The notes below the pieces were generated by a model, which saw only the letters and a list, made by a program, of their open reading frames with translations, ran no database searches and was not told where the DNA came from. Positions 50,599 through 59,720 of a stretch of DNA of 64,000 nt are shown here, in pieces (the stretch's first letter is position 1; every line of letters begins with the position of its first letter). Source of the stretch: Mycobacterium sp. 852002-51163_SCH5372311 (GTDB taxonomy: Bacteria; Actinomycetota; Actinomycetes; Mycobacteriales; Mycobacteriaceae); assembly GCF_001667115.1 (NCBI RefSeq), contig NZ_LZIJ01000078.1, forward strand, positions 110,689-174,688, written 5' to 3'. Position numbers and translations under genes: made by a program.

Positions 50599-50654
50599 CG
50601 GCGCCTTTCCCCGGGGCGGGCCGGTGGGAAAGCGTGGGCTAGTCGCGCGAACAG

Positions 50655-51146
50655 CTACAGCTTGACCTCGTTGAGCTTGCCGGTGGCGACATCGAAGACA
50701 AAACCACGCAGCGACACGTGCTTGGTGACGAACGGACTGTTCTCGATGCGGCGCAACGACTGCCGGACATCTTCCTCGACATCGGGGAAGGCCTCGGCCG
50801 CCCATGGCGGCTTCACCCCGGATTCTTCCTGGATGCTGCGCTTGAAGTCGTCGTCGGTGAAGGTGAGCATCCCGCAGTCAGTGTGGTGAATCAGGATGAT
50901 CTCCCGGGTTCCCAACAGGCGCTGGCTGATGGCCAGCGAGCGGATCGCGTCGTCGGTGACGACTCCGCCGGCGTTCCGGATAACGTGAGCTTCGCCCTCG
51001 TTGAGGCCCAGCAGGCGGTACACGTCGAGCCGGGCGTCCATGCACGCGAGGACCGCGACGTGTTTGCTGGGCGGCATCGGAAGCGGACCGTTGAAGTTGC
51101 TCGCGTATTTGGCGTTGTTGGCCAGGTATTCCTCGGTAACCGTCAC
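50655..51146 (-). CDS. canA: Beta-class carbonic anhydrase (Rv1284-like)
   Basis: A 163-residue beta-carbonic anhydrase. The zinc ligands Cys35 in VLACMDARLD and His-x-x-Cys in IHHTDCGMLTF, and the Asp37-Arg39 dyad, are intact. It interconverts CO2 and bicarbonate. It lies just upstream of cysD on the same strand, but a strong promoter in the 93-bp gap means cysD need not depend on it. GTG 51146 is the start. A 197-bp divergent spacer separates it from oppB. Confidence 0.94.
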   Translation of the reverse strand: MTVTEEYLANNAKYASNFNGPLPMPPSKHVAVLACMDARLDVYRLLGLNEGEAHVIRNAGGVVTDDAIRSLAISQRLLGTREIILIHHTDCGMLTFTDDDFKRSIQEESGVKPPWAAEAFPDVEEDVRQSLRRIENSPFVTKHVSLRGFVFDVATGKLNEVKL

Positions 51147-51343
51147 GCAAGTCTCCTCGGGATCACGGGATGGAATTTGCTACACGGGTCGGTGCCGCGC
51201 TGGATTTTAACAACCGGCTGCCCTGATTTCACCGGTCTGGATCAACCGGATCGCAATGAGTAGCGGCTGCGCGGGCCCGTTGCCCACGCCAACGGACCCC
51301 GCATCTCTTACCCTGTCCCAATGCGAGTGCGGAGCGATCAAGC

Positions 51344-52321
51344 ATGATTCGCTTCCTCGTGCGTCGGCTGCTCAACTACATCGTGTTGCTGATCCTGGCG
51401 TCCTTCTTGGCCTTCTGCCTGGCGTCGGTGATGTTTCACCCGCTGGAGACGTATATCCAGCGTCACCCGACGCCTTCGATGGAGGCCATCCACGCCAAGA
51501 AGGTTGAACTCGGCTTGGATAAACCCATCCCCCTCCGATACGGGAAATGGGCCTCGGGTGTGGTCCGCGGAGACTTCGGCAAGACGGTGACCAGTCACCC
51601 CGTCTCCGACGAGCTGTGGCATCGGATCGGGGTCAGTCTGCGGCTCGTGGTGACCGGTTCGGCGCTCGGCACGATCATCGGCGTCATCGTTGGAGCTTGG
51701 GGAGCCATCCGTCAGTACCGGCTCAGCGACCGCGTTATCACCGTGCTGTCATTGATCATCTTGAGCATTCCCTCGTTCGTGCTGGCGGGACTGCTCATCC
51801 TGGCCGGGCTGCGGATCAACATGCTCACCGGGCTCCGAATCTTCCAGTACACGGGCGAGACCTCACCGATTCCCCCCAACGGGATGTGGAACCACTTCCT
51901 CGACCGCGTGCAGCACCTGGTGTTGCCGACGTTGACCCTGGCCCTACTCGCGATCGCGAGCTTCAGCCGCTACCAGCGCAACGCGATGCTGGACGTGCTG
52001 AGCGAGGATTTCATCCGGACCGCGCGTGCCAAGGGTCTGACCCGCCGGCGTGCGCTGTTGAAACACGGACTGCGCACCGCGCTGATTCCATTGGCCACGT
52101 TGTTCGCCTACGGGGTCAGCGGCTTGGTTGTCGGCGCAGTGTTCGTCGAGAAGATCTTCGGCTGGCACGGCATGGGTGAGTGGGTGGTGCAAGGCATTTC
52201 CACGCAGGACACCAATGTCGTTGCGGCCATTACGTTGTTCTCCGGCGCGGCGGTTCTGCTGGCCGGGCTGTTGTCCGATGTCTTCTATGCGTTGTTGGAC
52301 CCGAGAGTGCGGGTGACATGA
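51344..52321 (+). CDS. oppB: Oligopeptide ABC transporter permease
   Basis: A 325-residue permease with about six membrane helices (NYIVLLILASFLAFCLASVM at the N-terminus; VITVLSLIILSIPSFVLAGL) and the EAA loop EDFIRTARAKGLTRRRALLK that docks on the ATPase. It is the first gene of oppBCDA, which imports peptides; in M. tuberculosis the system takes up glutathione and small peptides. Its stop overlaps oppC by 4 bp (ATGA). Confidence 0.96.
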   Translation: MIRFLVRRLLNYIVLLILASFLAFCLASVMFHPLETYIQRHPTPSMEAIHAKKVELGLDKPIPLRYGKWASGVVRGDFGKTVTSHPVSDELWHRIGVSLRLVVTGSALGTIIGVIVGAWGAIRQYRLSDRVITVLSLIILSIPSFVLAGLLILAGLRINMLTGLRIFQYTGETSPIPPNGMWNHFLDRVQHLVLPTLTLALLAIASFSRYQRNAMLDVLSEDFIRTARAKGLTRRRALLKHGLRTALIPLATLFAYGVSGLVVGAVFVEKIFGWHGMGEWVVQGISTQDTNVVAAITLFSGAAVLLAGLLSDVFYALLDPRVRVT

Positions 52322-53244
52322 CCGTTCAAGAAGCGACCGCGGATGTCAAGTCTGGTATTCACCCGGCAGGCACCTTCACCTCACGGCGAAACCTGATAGC
52401 ACGCAGATTCATTCGCAACAGGCCCGCGGTCGTCGCGTTGATTCTGCTGCTGGTGGGATTTGCCGGTTGCTATGCGCTGCCGCCGTTGCTTCCCTACGAC
52501 TACAACCATCTCGACCTCGACGCGCTGCTGCAGCCACCGTCACTCAAGCACTGGTTCGGCACGAATGCGCTCGGTCAGGACCTGCTGGCCCGGATTCTGC
52601 GCGGCATGCAGAAGTCGATGCTGATCGGTTTCTGCGTGGCTTTGATTTCGACGACGATCGCCGCCACCGTCGGCTCAGTTGCCGGTTATTTCGGCGGCTG
52701 GCGCGACGGGGCACTGATGTGGCTCGTTGACCTGTTGCTGGTGGTGCCGAGCTTCCTGCTGATCGCCATCGTTGCTCAGCGCACGAAAGGGTCGAGCAAC
52801 ATTTTCTGGCTGATAGTGCTGCTCGCGATCTTCGGCTGGATGGTCAGCTCGCGGATGGTGCGCGGTCTGACGATGAGCCTGAGGGAACGCGAATTCGTTC
52901 GTGCAGCAAGGTATATGGGTGTCTCCAGCCGTCGGGTCATCGTGCACCACATCGTGCCTAACGTGGCGTCCATCCTCATCATCGACGCGACGCTGAATGT
53001 CGGGCTCGCGATCCTCGCCGAAACCGGTTTGAGCTTCCTCGGATTCGGTGTCCAGCCACCCGATGTGTCGCTGGGGACGTTGATCGCCGACGGCGAGCCT
53101 TCCGTCACCACATTCCCATGGGTCTTCCTGTTTCCGGCCGGTGCGCTGATTCTGATTGTCCTGTGCGCCAACCTCACCGGCGACGGCCTGCGCGACGCGC
53201 TGGACCCGCGCAGTCGCCCTCCGCGCCGCAAGAGGCGGCAGTGA
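52318..53244 (+). CDS. oppC: Oligopeptide ABC transporter permease
   Basis: A 308-residue partner permease. The N-terminal OppC extension contains [20 protein letters not shown], and the EAA loop is [20 protein letters not shown]. It ends in a basic tail ([11 protein letters not shown]). ATG 52318 overlaps the oppB stop and is chosen over a longer frame that begins inside oppB. Its own stop overlaps the oppD GTG. Confidence 0.96.
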   Translation: MTVQEATADVKSGIHPAGTFTSRRNLIARRFIRNRPAVVALILLLVGFAGCYALPPLLPYDYNHLDLDALLQPPSLKHWFGTNALGQDLLARILRGMQKSMLIGFCVALISTTIAATVGSVAGYFGGWRDGALMWLVDLLLVVPSFLLIAIVAQRTKGSSNIFWLIVLLAIFGWMVSSRMVRGLTMSLREREFVRAARYMGVSSRRVIVHHIVPNVASILIIDATLNVGLAILAETGLSFLGFGVQPPDVSLGTLIADGEPSVTTFPWVFLFPAGALILIVLCANLTGDGLRDALDPRSRPPRRKRRQ

Positions 53245-55085
53245 CCGCGCTGTTAGAGGTGACGGATCTGAACGTCACCTTCGAGGCGGGGGACGCCGCG
53301 GTGTCCGCGGTGCGGGGCATGACCTATCACATCGATCCGGGCGAAGTCGTAGCCATCGTCGGCGAATCCGGTTCGGGCAAAAGCACTGCGGCGATGGCGG
53401 TAATCGGACTGTTGCCCGAGTACGCGAAGGTGTCCGGATCGGTGCGCTTGCACGGCGAGGAATTGCTCGGACTGTCCGACCAGGCGATGTCACGAATCCG
53501 TGGCAACGCGGTCGGCACCATATTTCAGGACCCGATGTCGGCGCTGACCCCGGTCTACACGATCGGCGACCAGATCGCCGAAGCGGTCGAAGTTCACCAC
53601 CGCGACATCAGCCGAGCGAATGCCCGCAAGCGTGCCGTCGAGCTGCTCGAGCTGGTCGGTATCTCGCAGCCGGCAAGCCGGGCAAGGGCTTTCCCGCACG
53701 AGCTGTCCGGCGGCGAACGTCAGCGGGTGGTGATCGCAATCGCGATCGCGAACGATCCCGACCTGTTGATCTGTGACGAACCGACCACTGCACTGGACGT
53801 CACAGTTCAGGCGCAAATCCTCGACTTGCTGAGAACCGCGCGCGACGTGACCGGCGCCGGGGTGCTGATCATCACCCATGACCTGGGTGTGGTATCCGAG
53901 TTCGCCGACCGGGCAATCGTCATGTACGCCGGACGTGGCGTGGAGATCGCCGCGGTCGACGATCTCTACCGCGACCGCCGGATGCCGTACACCGTCGGGT
54001 TGCTCGGTTCGGTGCCGAGACTGGACGCACCCCAGGGCACCCGGCTGATCCCCATTCCGGGTGCGCCGCCGACGATGTCGTCACTACCCCTCGGTGAGTG
54101 CCCGTTCGCCCCCCGGTGTCCGCTGGTGATCGATCGATGTCGTTCGGCGGAACCCGATCTCGTCGTGGTGGGGGACGGCCACCGGGCGGCGTGCATTCGC
54201 ACCAACGACGTCGCAGGACGCAGTGCGGCCGAAATCTTCGGCGTGTCAACGCAACCGCTTGAGATAGCGGGCGCCGATGGCGAGCCCCCGCCGGTGCTGC
54301 AGGTTACCGATCTCGCCAAAACCTACCCGCTCACGAAGGGAGTGGTGTTCCGCAGGCGGGTGGGTGAGGTACGCGCGGTCGACGGCGTGAGCTTCACGCT
54401 GGAAGAGGGCCGCACCCTTGGCATCGTCGGCGAATCCGGTTCGGGTAAATCGACAACGCTCAGTCAGGTGCTGGAACTCAACACACCGCAGGCAGGTTCC
54501 ATCGAAATTCTCGGCACCGACGTATCGGCGCTCGACAAGGCCGCCCGTCGCAAACTGCGGACCGAGTTGCAAGTGGTGTTCCAGGACCCGGTAGCCTCGC
54601 TGGACCCACGCCTGCCGGTATTCGACGTCATCGCTGAACCGTTGGTGGCCAACGGGTTCGACAGGCCGCGGTGCGAGGAGCGGGTAGCCGAGCTGCTTTC
54701 GGTCGTCGGACTGGACCGTGCCGCCGCCAGCCGGTATCCCGCCGAGTTCTCCGGCGGACAAAAGCAACGGATCGGCATTGCGCGGGCGTTGGCTTTGCAG
54801 CCGAAGATCCTTGCGCTCGACGAGCCGGTCTCTGCGCTCGACGTGTCGATCCAGGCGGGCATCATCAACCTGCTCCTTGATCTGCAGGCACTCTTCGGAT
54901 TGTCGTATTTATTTGTGTCGCACGATCTTTCGGTGGTCAAACATTTGGCGCACCGGGTGGCGGTGATGTATCGGGGAACGATCGTGGAGCAGGGCGACGG
55001 CGACCAGGTGTTCTGCAATCCGCAACACGAGTACACGCAGCGACTGCTGGCTGCGGTTCCGCGGGCGCGACCCCAGGGAGATTGA
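53241..55085 (+). CDS. oppD: Oligopeptide ABC transporter ATPase, two nucleotide-binding domains
   Basis: A 614-residue fusion of OppD- and OppF-like ATPases. NBD1 has Walker [10 protein letters not shown] at 41-49 and signature [12 protein letters not shown]2 has [11 protein letters not shown] and signature [10 protein letters not shown]. Between them lies the oligopeptide C-terminal domain with Cys287, Cys293, Cys300 and Cys318 (CPFAPRC...DRC...AACIRT), the set that binds a 4Fe-4S cluster in the M. tuberculosis protein. GTG 53241 overlaps the oppC stop (GTGA). Confidence 0.96.
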   Translation: MTALLEVTDLNVTFEAGDAAVSAVRGMTYHIDPGEVVAIVGESGSGKSTAAMAVIGLLPEYAKVSGSVRLHGEELLGLSDQAMSRIRGNAVGTIFQDPMSALTPVYTIGDQIAEAVEVHHRDISRANARKRAVELLELVGISQPASRARAFPHELSGGERQRVVIAIAIANDPDLLICDEPTTALDVTVQAQILDLLRTARDVTGAGVLIITHDLGVVSEFADRAIVMYAGRGVEIAAVDDLYRDRRMPYTVGLLGSVPRLDAPQGTRLIPIPGAPPTMSSLPLGECPFAPRCPLVIDRCRSAEPDLVVVGDGHRAACIRTNDVAGRSAAEIFGVSTQPLEIAGADGEPPPVLQVTDLAKTYPLTKGVVFRRRVGEVRAVDGVSFTLEEGRTLGIVGESGSGKSTTLSQVLELNTPQAGSIEILGTDVSALDKAARRKLRTELQVVFQDPVASLDPRLPVFDVIAEPLVANGFDRPRCEERVAELLSVVGLDRAAASRYPAEFSGGQKQRIGIARALALQPKILALDEPVSALDVSIQAGIINLLLDLQALFGLSYLFVSHDLSVVKHLAHRVAVMYRGTIVEQGDGDQVFCNPQHEYTQRLLAAVPRARPQGD

Positions 55086-56779
55086 TGTCGCCGGCGGTTA
55101 ACATCGTGCGGGTGAGGCGTCCGCCGACTGTTCGCAGGTTTGCGCTAGTGGCGCTGACCGCTGTTTTGGTCGTCACCGGCTGCTCGGAGGGCTACCGGGA
55201 CATCACGGAGGCGCATGCCGCGCGGATCGGCACCACCAGCGACATCAACCCCCGGGACCCGGCGACCCTGCGCGACGGCGGCAATCTGCGGCTTTCGCTG
55301 ACGATGTTCCCGGACAACTTCAACGTGTCCAACATCGACGGCAACACGGCTGCCACCGCATCCGTTATCGGCCCGACGCTGCCGGGAGTCTTCGTCACCA
55401 GCGCCGACGGCTCGCAACGGCTGAACACCGACTACTTCACGAACGTCGAGTTGACCGGTACCAACCCACAGGTCGTCACCTACACAATCAATCCCAAAGC
55501 GGTATGGACCGACGGCACCCCGATCGTCTGGGAGGACCTCGCGGCCATGGCCCACGCCTGCAGCGGCCGCGACGAGCGGTACTTGATCGCCAGCAGCGCC
55601 GGCTACGAACAGGTCAAGTCGGTGACCAGAGGCGTTGACGACCGTCAGGCGGTGGTCACTTTTGCCAAGCCGTACTCGGAGTGGCGTGCGTTGTTCGGCG
55701 GCCTGCAACCCCACAGCATGACGGCGGACCCGGATGTGTTCAACAAGGGCCAACTCAACGCGCCCGGCCCGTCAGCGGGACCGTTCGTCGTCTCCACGAT
55801 CAACAGAACCGCACAGCGCGTTGTGCTGACTCGCAACCCCCGTTGGTGGGGAGCCAAGCCGCGGCTCGACTCCATCACGTTCCTGGTCCTCGATCCCCTC
55901 GGCGTCATCCCCGCCCTGCAAAACAATGCGATCGATTCCGCCGAGGTGGGTTCGCTTGCCGACATGGTGACCGCACGACGCACACCGGGCATTGTGATTC
56001 GAAGCGCGCCGGCGCTGGAGTGGTACCACATCACCTTCAACGGCGCGCGCGGGTCGATCATGGAGGACCCCAGGCTGCGGCTGGCGATCAGCAAAGGCAT
56101 CGACCGCCAGGCCATCGCCAACGTAGTCCAGCATGGCCTGACCCCGCATCCGACGCCGCTGAACAACCACATCTTCATGGCGGGACAGGTGGGTTACCAA
56201 GACAACAGCGCACCGGCCGCCTACAACCCCGAACGAGCCCGTCAAGAGCTCGACGCCTTGGGCTGGAAGCTCAATGGGGCGGTACGCGAAAAAAATGGCA
56301 AGCAATTGGTCATTCGTGATCCGTTCTACGATCAGGAGTTCCGGCGGCAGATCGGGCTTGTCGCGCAGCAGAACCTGGCGCAGATCGGCGTCAAGCTGGT
56401 GCTCGACCCCAAACCGGGCACCGGATTCTTCAGCCAGTACGTGAGCACTGGCGACTTCGACGTCGTCGAATTCGGTTGGGTGGGTGGCGGTTATCCGCTT
56501 TCCGCGTTGCGTCAGATATACGCTTCGAAGGGCGAGAGCAATTTCGGCAAAATAGGTAGCCCGGAGATCGACGCCAAGATCGACCAAGCTCTGTCCGAAC
56601 TGGACCCGGACAGAGCCCGTGCGCTCGCCAACGAGATCGACAGGATGCTCTGGTGGGAAGGATTCAGCCTGCCGCTGTTCCAGTCGCCCGGCGACGTCGC
56701 GGTACGCAGCGATCTGGCCAACTACGGCGCGTTCGGGTTGGCCGACGTCGATTGGACGACAGTCGGATTCACCAGCTAG
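55085..56779 (+). CDS. oppA: Oligopeptide-binding lipoprotein
   Basis: A 564-residue SBP_bac_5 family lipoprotein. The signal sequence ends in a lipobox (LTAVLVVTGC), so the mature protein is anchored at its N-terminal Cys outside the membrane. Family features such as TYTINPKAVWTDGTPIVWED and RLAISKGIDRQAIANVV are present. ATG 55085 overlaps the oppD stop by one base. The 3' end overlaps the convergent hydrolase gene by 4 bp. Confidence 0.96.
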   Translation: MSPAVNIVRVRRPPTVRRFALVALTAVLVVTGCSEGYRDITEAHAARIGTTSDINPRDPATLRDGGNLRLSLTMFPDNFNVSNIDGNTAATASVIGPTLPGVFVTSADGSQRLNTDYFTNVELTGTNPQVVTYTINPKAVWTDGTPIVWEDLAAMAHACSGRDERYLIASSAGYEQVKSVTRGVDDRQAVVTFAKPYSEWRALFGGLQPHSMTADPDVFNKGQLNAPGPSAGPFVVSTINRTAQRVVLTRNPRWWGAKPRLDSITFLVLDPLGVIPALQNNAIDSAEVGSLADMVTARRTPGIVIRSAPALEWYHITFNGARGSIMEDPRLRLAISKGIDRQAIANVVQHGLTPHPTPLNNHIFMAGQVGYQDNSAPAAYNPERARQELDALGWKLNGAVREKNGKQLVIRDPFYDQEFRRQIGLVAQQNLAQIGVKLVLDPKPGTGFFSQYVSTGDFDVVEFGWVGGGYPLSALRQIYASKGESNFGKIGSPEIDAKIDQALSELDPDRARALANEIDRMLWWEGFSLPLFQSPGDVAVRSDLANYGAFGLADVDWTTVGFTS

Positions 56780-58011
56780 CCGGTGCCTAGCCGTACTATC
56801 GGCAACGCGCGCTCGGCTGTGGCCGCCCAACGAATTGTCTTCCACAGCACACGCATTACCGGGCGCTCCGGAAGCGCGTCCAGCGCAGCGGCCCGTTCGG
56901 CAAGCCCGTCGAACTCACCGGCGCACACCGCCTCCGCGACGGCCAGGGCGGCAGCCTCACGAAAGTCCAGAGCGCCGTGGGCCATCGTCGGCAGGGTCAG
57001 CAGCACTGAATACGGCACCAGTGATGCGATGCGCTCGGCCACCGCCGGCGGTGTGACGAGGTCACGGCCGCCGGAAATCACCACAGTGGGCCACCCGAAT
57101 TTCGGCATCTCGGCGACCAGGTCATATGGCTCTGCCTCGAAAGGTGCTGTCTGCGGGATCATTTCACGCATCGCGACGGCAGGGTCCAAGGGTAGGCCGT
57201 CGGGTTTCGGAGCGTAGTCGAGTTCGCGGAGCGCGATGCGGTTGACCAGATCGGTCTCGAAGCGGTAAGGCGCCTTGCGACCCAGAATTGCGCCGAACCT
57301 AATCATGCTCTGCCACAAGATAGTTCGTCCGGTGAGTAACAGGTCGAGTTGGCGGTCGAGCAGGTCGATCCCGCCGTAGCCGTAGAACCTCGCGGCGATT
57401 TGACCACCCGAAGGGGTCATCACACCTTCGTCGACCAACCGGCGAACCTTGGGTGCCAGCGCGGCGGTTTCCGGATGGTCGCCATGCAGCAGCAGCCCGC
57501 GAATGGCGTCCCGTACGTGGACGATGTCGTCGCGGGACAAAAGTGGCGAATCGAGGATCATTGCGCGCACCCGTCCCGGATGCCGGACGCCGAGTCCGGC
57601 CGCAATGTAGGTGCCGTAAGACGTCCCGTAGACGACGGCCGACTCCACGTGTGCGTCGTCCAGCACCGCGGCGACGTCGTCGACCACTTGATCGACGGTG
57701 AGCGCTTGGGGTGGCAGGTCGGCGCCGGCGTCGTCGTGTCGCGACATGCCGACGCCGCGATGCTCGATCATGATGACGTCCAAACCCGCGGCCGCGAAAC
57801 GGCGGCGCAGTCCCTTGTACAGCCGCATCGACGCCACGCCCGGCCCGCCGGGCAGGATCACCAACGGGTGTGCGGACTTGCGGCCGGTGCGCACGTAGTA
57901 GAGATCGAACTCGTCAACGCTGCCCGGCGAGACGGGCCGGCGCACCGGCCGCACGCCCGGCATACCCGCCAACTTGTCGTGCACCCGGGGCCGTTTGGCG
58001 TTCATCGTCAT
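56776..58011 (-). CDS. Alpha/beta hydrolase, prolyl aminopeptidase-like
   Basis: A 411-residue hydrolase. The oxyanion segment LVILPGGPGVASM and the nucleophile motif VVYGTSYGTYIAAG are typical of the prolyl-iminopeptidase/tripeptidyl-peptidase S33 family. The Asp region VVISGGRDLVTPP and His in LPTMAHGALDF complete the triad. It lacks a signal peptide, so it is cytoplasmic. Its place next to the peptide importer suggests peptide processing, but S33 relatives also act on esters. Confidence 0.86.
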   Translation of the reverse strand: MTMNAKRPRVHDKLAGMPGVRPVRRPVSPGSVDEFDLYYVRTGRKSAHPLVILPGGPGVASMRLYKGLRRRFAAAGLDVIMIEHRGVGMSRHDDAGADLPPQALTVDQVVDDVAAVLDDAHVESAVVYGTSYGTYIAAGLGVRHPGRVRAMILDSPLLSRDDIVHVRDAIRGLLLHGDHPETAALAPKVRRLVDEGVMTPSGGQIAARFYGYGGIDLLDRQLDLLLTGRTILWQSMIRFGAILGRKAPYRFETDLVNRIALRELDYAPKPDGLPLDPAVAMREMIPQTAPFEAEPYDLVAEMPKFGWPTVVISGGRDLVTPPAVAERIASLVPYSVLLTLPTMAHGALDFREAAALAVAEAVCAGEFDGLAERAAALDALPERPVMRVLWKTIRWAATAERALPIVRLGTG

Positions 58012-58077
58012 CGGTTGCCACCAGTCACTGCCCCATTGTGCCGAGAGCGCGCGGACCGCGCAGTCCGCGGCACGTTT

Positions 58078-59667
58078 TCAGCCGCGGATCAGATCGGCCG
58101 CTTTCTCTCCGATCAGGACCGAGGGCGCGTGGGTGTGGCCGCGAACCGTGCTGGGCATCACCGAGGCATCGGCAACCCGCAGTCCGTCGACGCCGCGGAC
58201 CCGCAGTTGGGGATCCACCACACTCGCCTCGTCGCTGCCCATCCGGCAGGTGCCCAGCGGGTGGTACAGAGTGTGCGAACAGGTGGTCAGCGCCTTTTCC
58301 AGGGTGTCTTCGTCCAGCTCCGTGCAGTTACGTGGTCGTGCTATGGCGCCGAGCAGGCTTTTCAGCGGCGGGGCCGCGGCGATCCGGGCGCACATCCGCA
58401 TGCCTTCCATCATCGCGGCACGGTCGGCCCCGTTCGCGTCGGACAGGTACCGCGGATCGATGACCGGTTTGGCATGCGGGTCTGCCGATCGCAGCGTGAT
58501 CTGGCCGCGGCTTTCGGGTGCGACCAGGATCGGCCCGAAGACCACGCCATGCCCTGGCGACTCGGTGAGCAGGCCCTCGTCGTAGAACGGTGCCGGGGCG
58601 AAGATCAGCTCGATGTCCGGAAGCTGCAGCTCGGGCCGGCTGCGGACGAATCCATAAGCCTCCCCGACGTTGGAGGTCAGCATGCCGCGGCGACGCGCCA
58701 GGTAGTTGATCAGTTGCATGGGCTTTTCGGCATCGGCCACGCTGTCGCCGCGGACCTCGAAGCCCAGCACGGCCACCAGGTGATCGATCAGATTCTGCCC
58801 CACCTCGGGTGCGTGGTGAACGCTGTCGATGCAGTGTTCGGCGAGGTGGTCGCGGTCGCCGATGCCCGAGAGCATCAGCAGCTGCGGGCTGTTGACGGCG
58901 CCGCCACAGAGCACCACCTCACGTCGGGCGTTGACGACGTGTGTTTGACCACCTTGCTCGTATTCCACGCCGACCGCGCGGTTGGCGTCGAACACGACCC
59001 GTGTCGCGGTGGCGCCGGTGAGCAGGCTGAGGTTCTTGCGCCGTCGGGCCGGCTTCAGGTAGGCGTCGGCAGTGCTGTAGCGAGCACCGCGGCGCTGCGT
59101 GACCACTGTCTCGCAGAACCCTTCCGGCACAGCAGAATTCGGTTGCACCATGGGGAAGCCGCAGTCCCGCACCGCCGCCAGCCATGCCGCGGTAGCGGGC
59201 CGCGGACTGCGCTGACGCGAAATCTGCAACGGTCCGGTGACTCCGCTGTCTTCACCGCTGACAAAGTGCCATGCATCCTCGACGTTCTCGATTCGGCGGT
59301 AGTAGCCGAGCGCTTCGGCGTAAGACCACTCCGGGCCCGCGTGCTGCGCCCATTCGTCGTAGTCGCCGGCGAACCCCCGCACCCACATCATCGCGTTCAT
59401 CGACGAGGATCCGCCGAGCACCTTGCCTCGGGGCCAATAGATCTGGCGATCGGCAAGGCTTGGTTGGGGCTCGGTCAGGTAGTCCCAGTCGATCTCGCTG
59501 CGGAACAGCTTGGAAAAAGCCGCCGGGATCCCGATGAATCTGTTCTTGTCGGGTGGCCCCGCTTCCAATGCCACTACCGCGGTGCCTGGGTCGGCGCTGA
59601 GCCGGTTGGTCACGACCGCACCGGCCGAGCCGGTGCCGACCACGACGTAGTCGCACTGAATGTCCAT
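58078..59667 (-). CDS. GMC-family flavoprotein oxidoreductase (Rv1279-like)
   Basis: A 529-residue FAD-dependent glucose-methanol-choline oxidoreductase. The FAD motif VVVGTGSAGAVVTNRL is at the N-terminus. The GMC signatures GKVLGGSSSMNAMMWVRG and VLCGGAVNSPQLLMLSGIG are present, as is the C-terminal catalytic pair region SHTLYHPLGTCRMG. It resembles choline dehydrogenase-like enzymes. The natural alcohol substrate is unknown. Confidence 0.93.
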   Translation of the reverse strand: MDIQCDYVVVGTGSAGAVVTNRLSADPGTAVVALEAGPPDKNRFIGIPAAFSKLFRSEIDWDYLTEPQPSLADRQIYWPRGKVLGGSSSMNAMMWVRGFAGDYDEWAQHAGPEWSYAEALGYYRRIENVEDAWHFVSGEDSGVTGPLQISRQRSPRPATAAWLAAVRDCGFPMVQPNSAVPEGFCETVVTQRRGARYSTADAYLKPARRRKNLSLLTGATATRVVFDANRAVGVEYEQGGQTHVVNARREVVLCGGAVNSPQLLMLSGIGDRDHLAEHCIDSVHHAPEVGQNLIDHLVAVLGFEVRGDSVADAEKPMQLINYLARRRGMLTSNVGEAYGFVRSRPELQLPDIELIFAPAPFYDEGLLTESPGHGVVFGPILVAPESRGQITLRSADPHAKPVIDPRYLSDANGADRAAMMEGMRMCARIAAAPPLKSLLGAIARPRNCTELDEDTLEKALTTCSHTLYHPLGTCRMGSDEASVVDPQLRVRGVDGLRVADASVMPSTVRGHTHAPSVLIGEKAADLIRG

Positions 59668-59720
59668 CGCACATCCCCGTTTTCGTGTGAGTGTACGACG
59701 TGCTGGTCAGCCGTCGGTTG

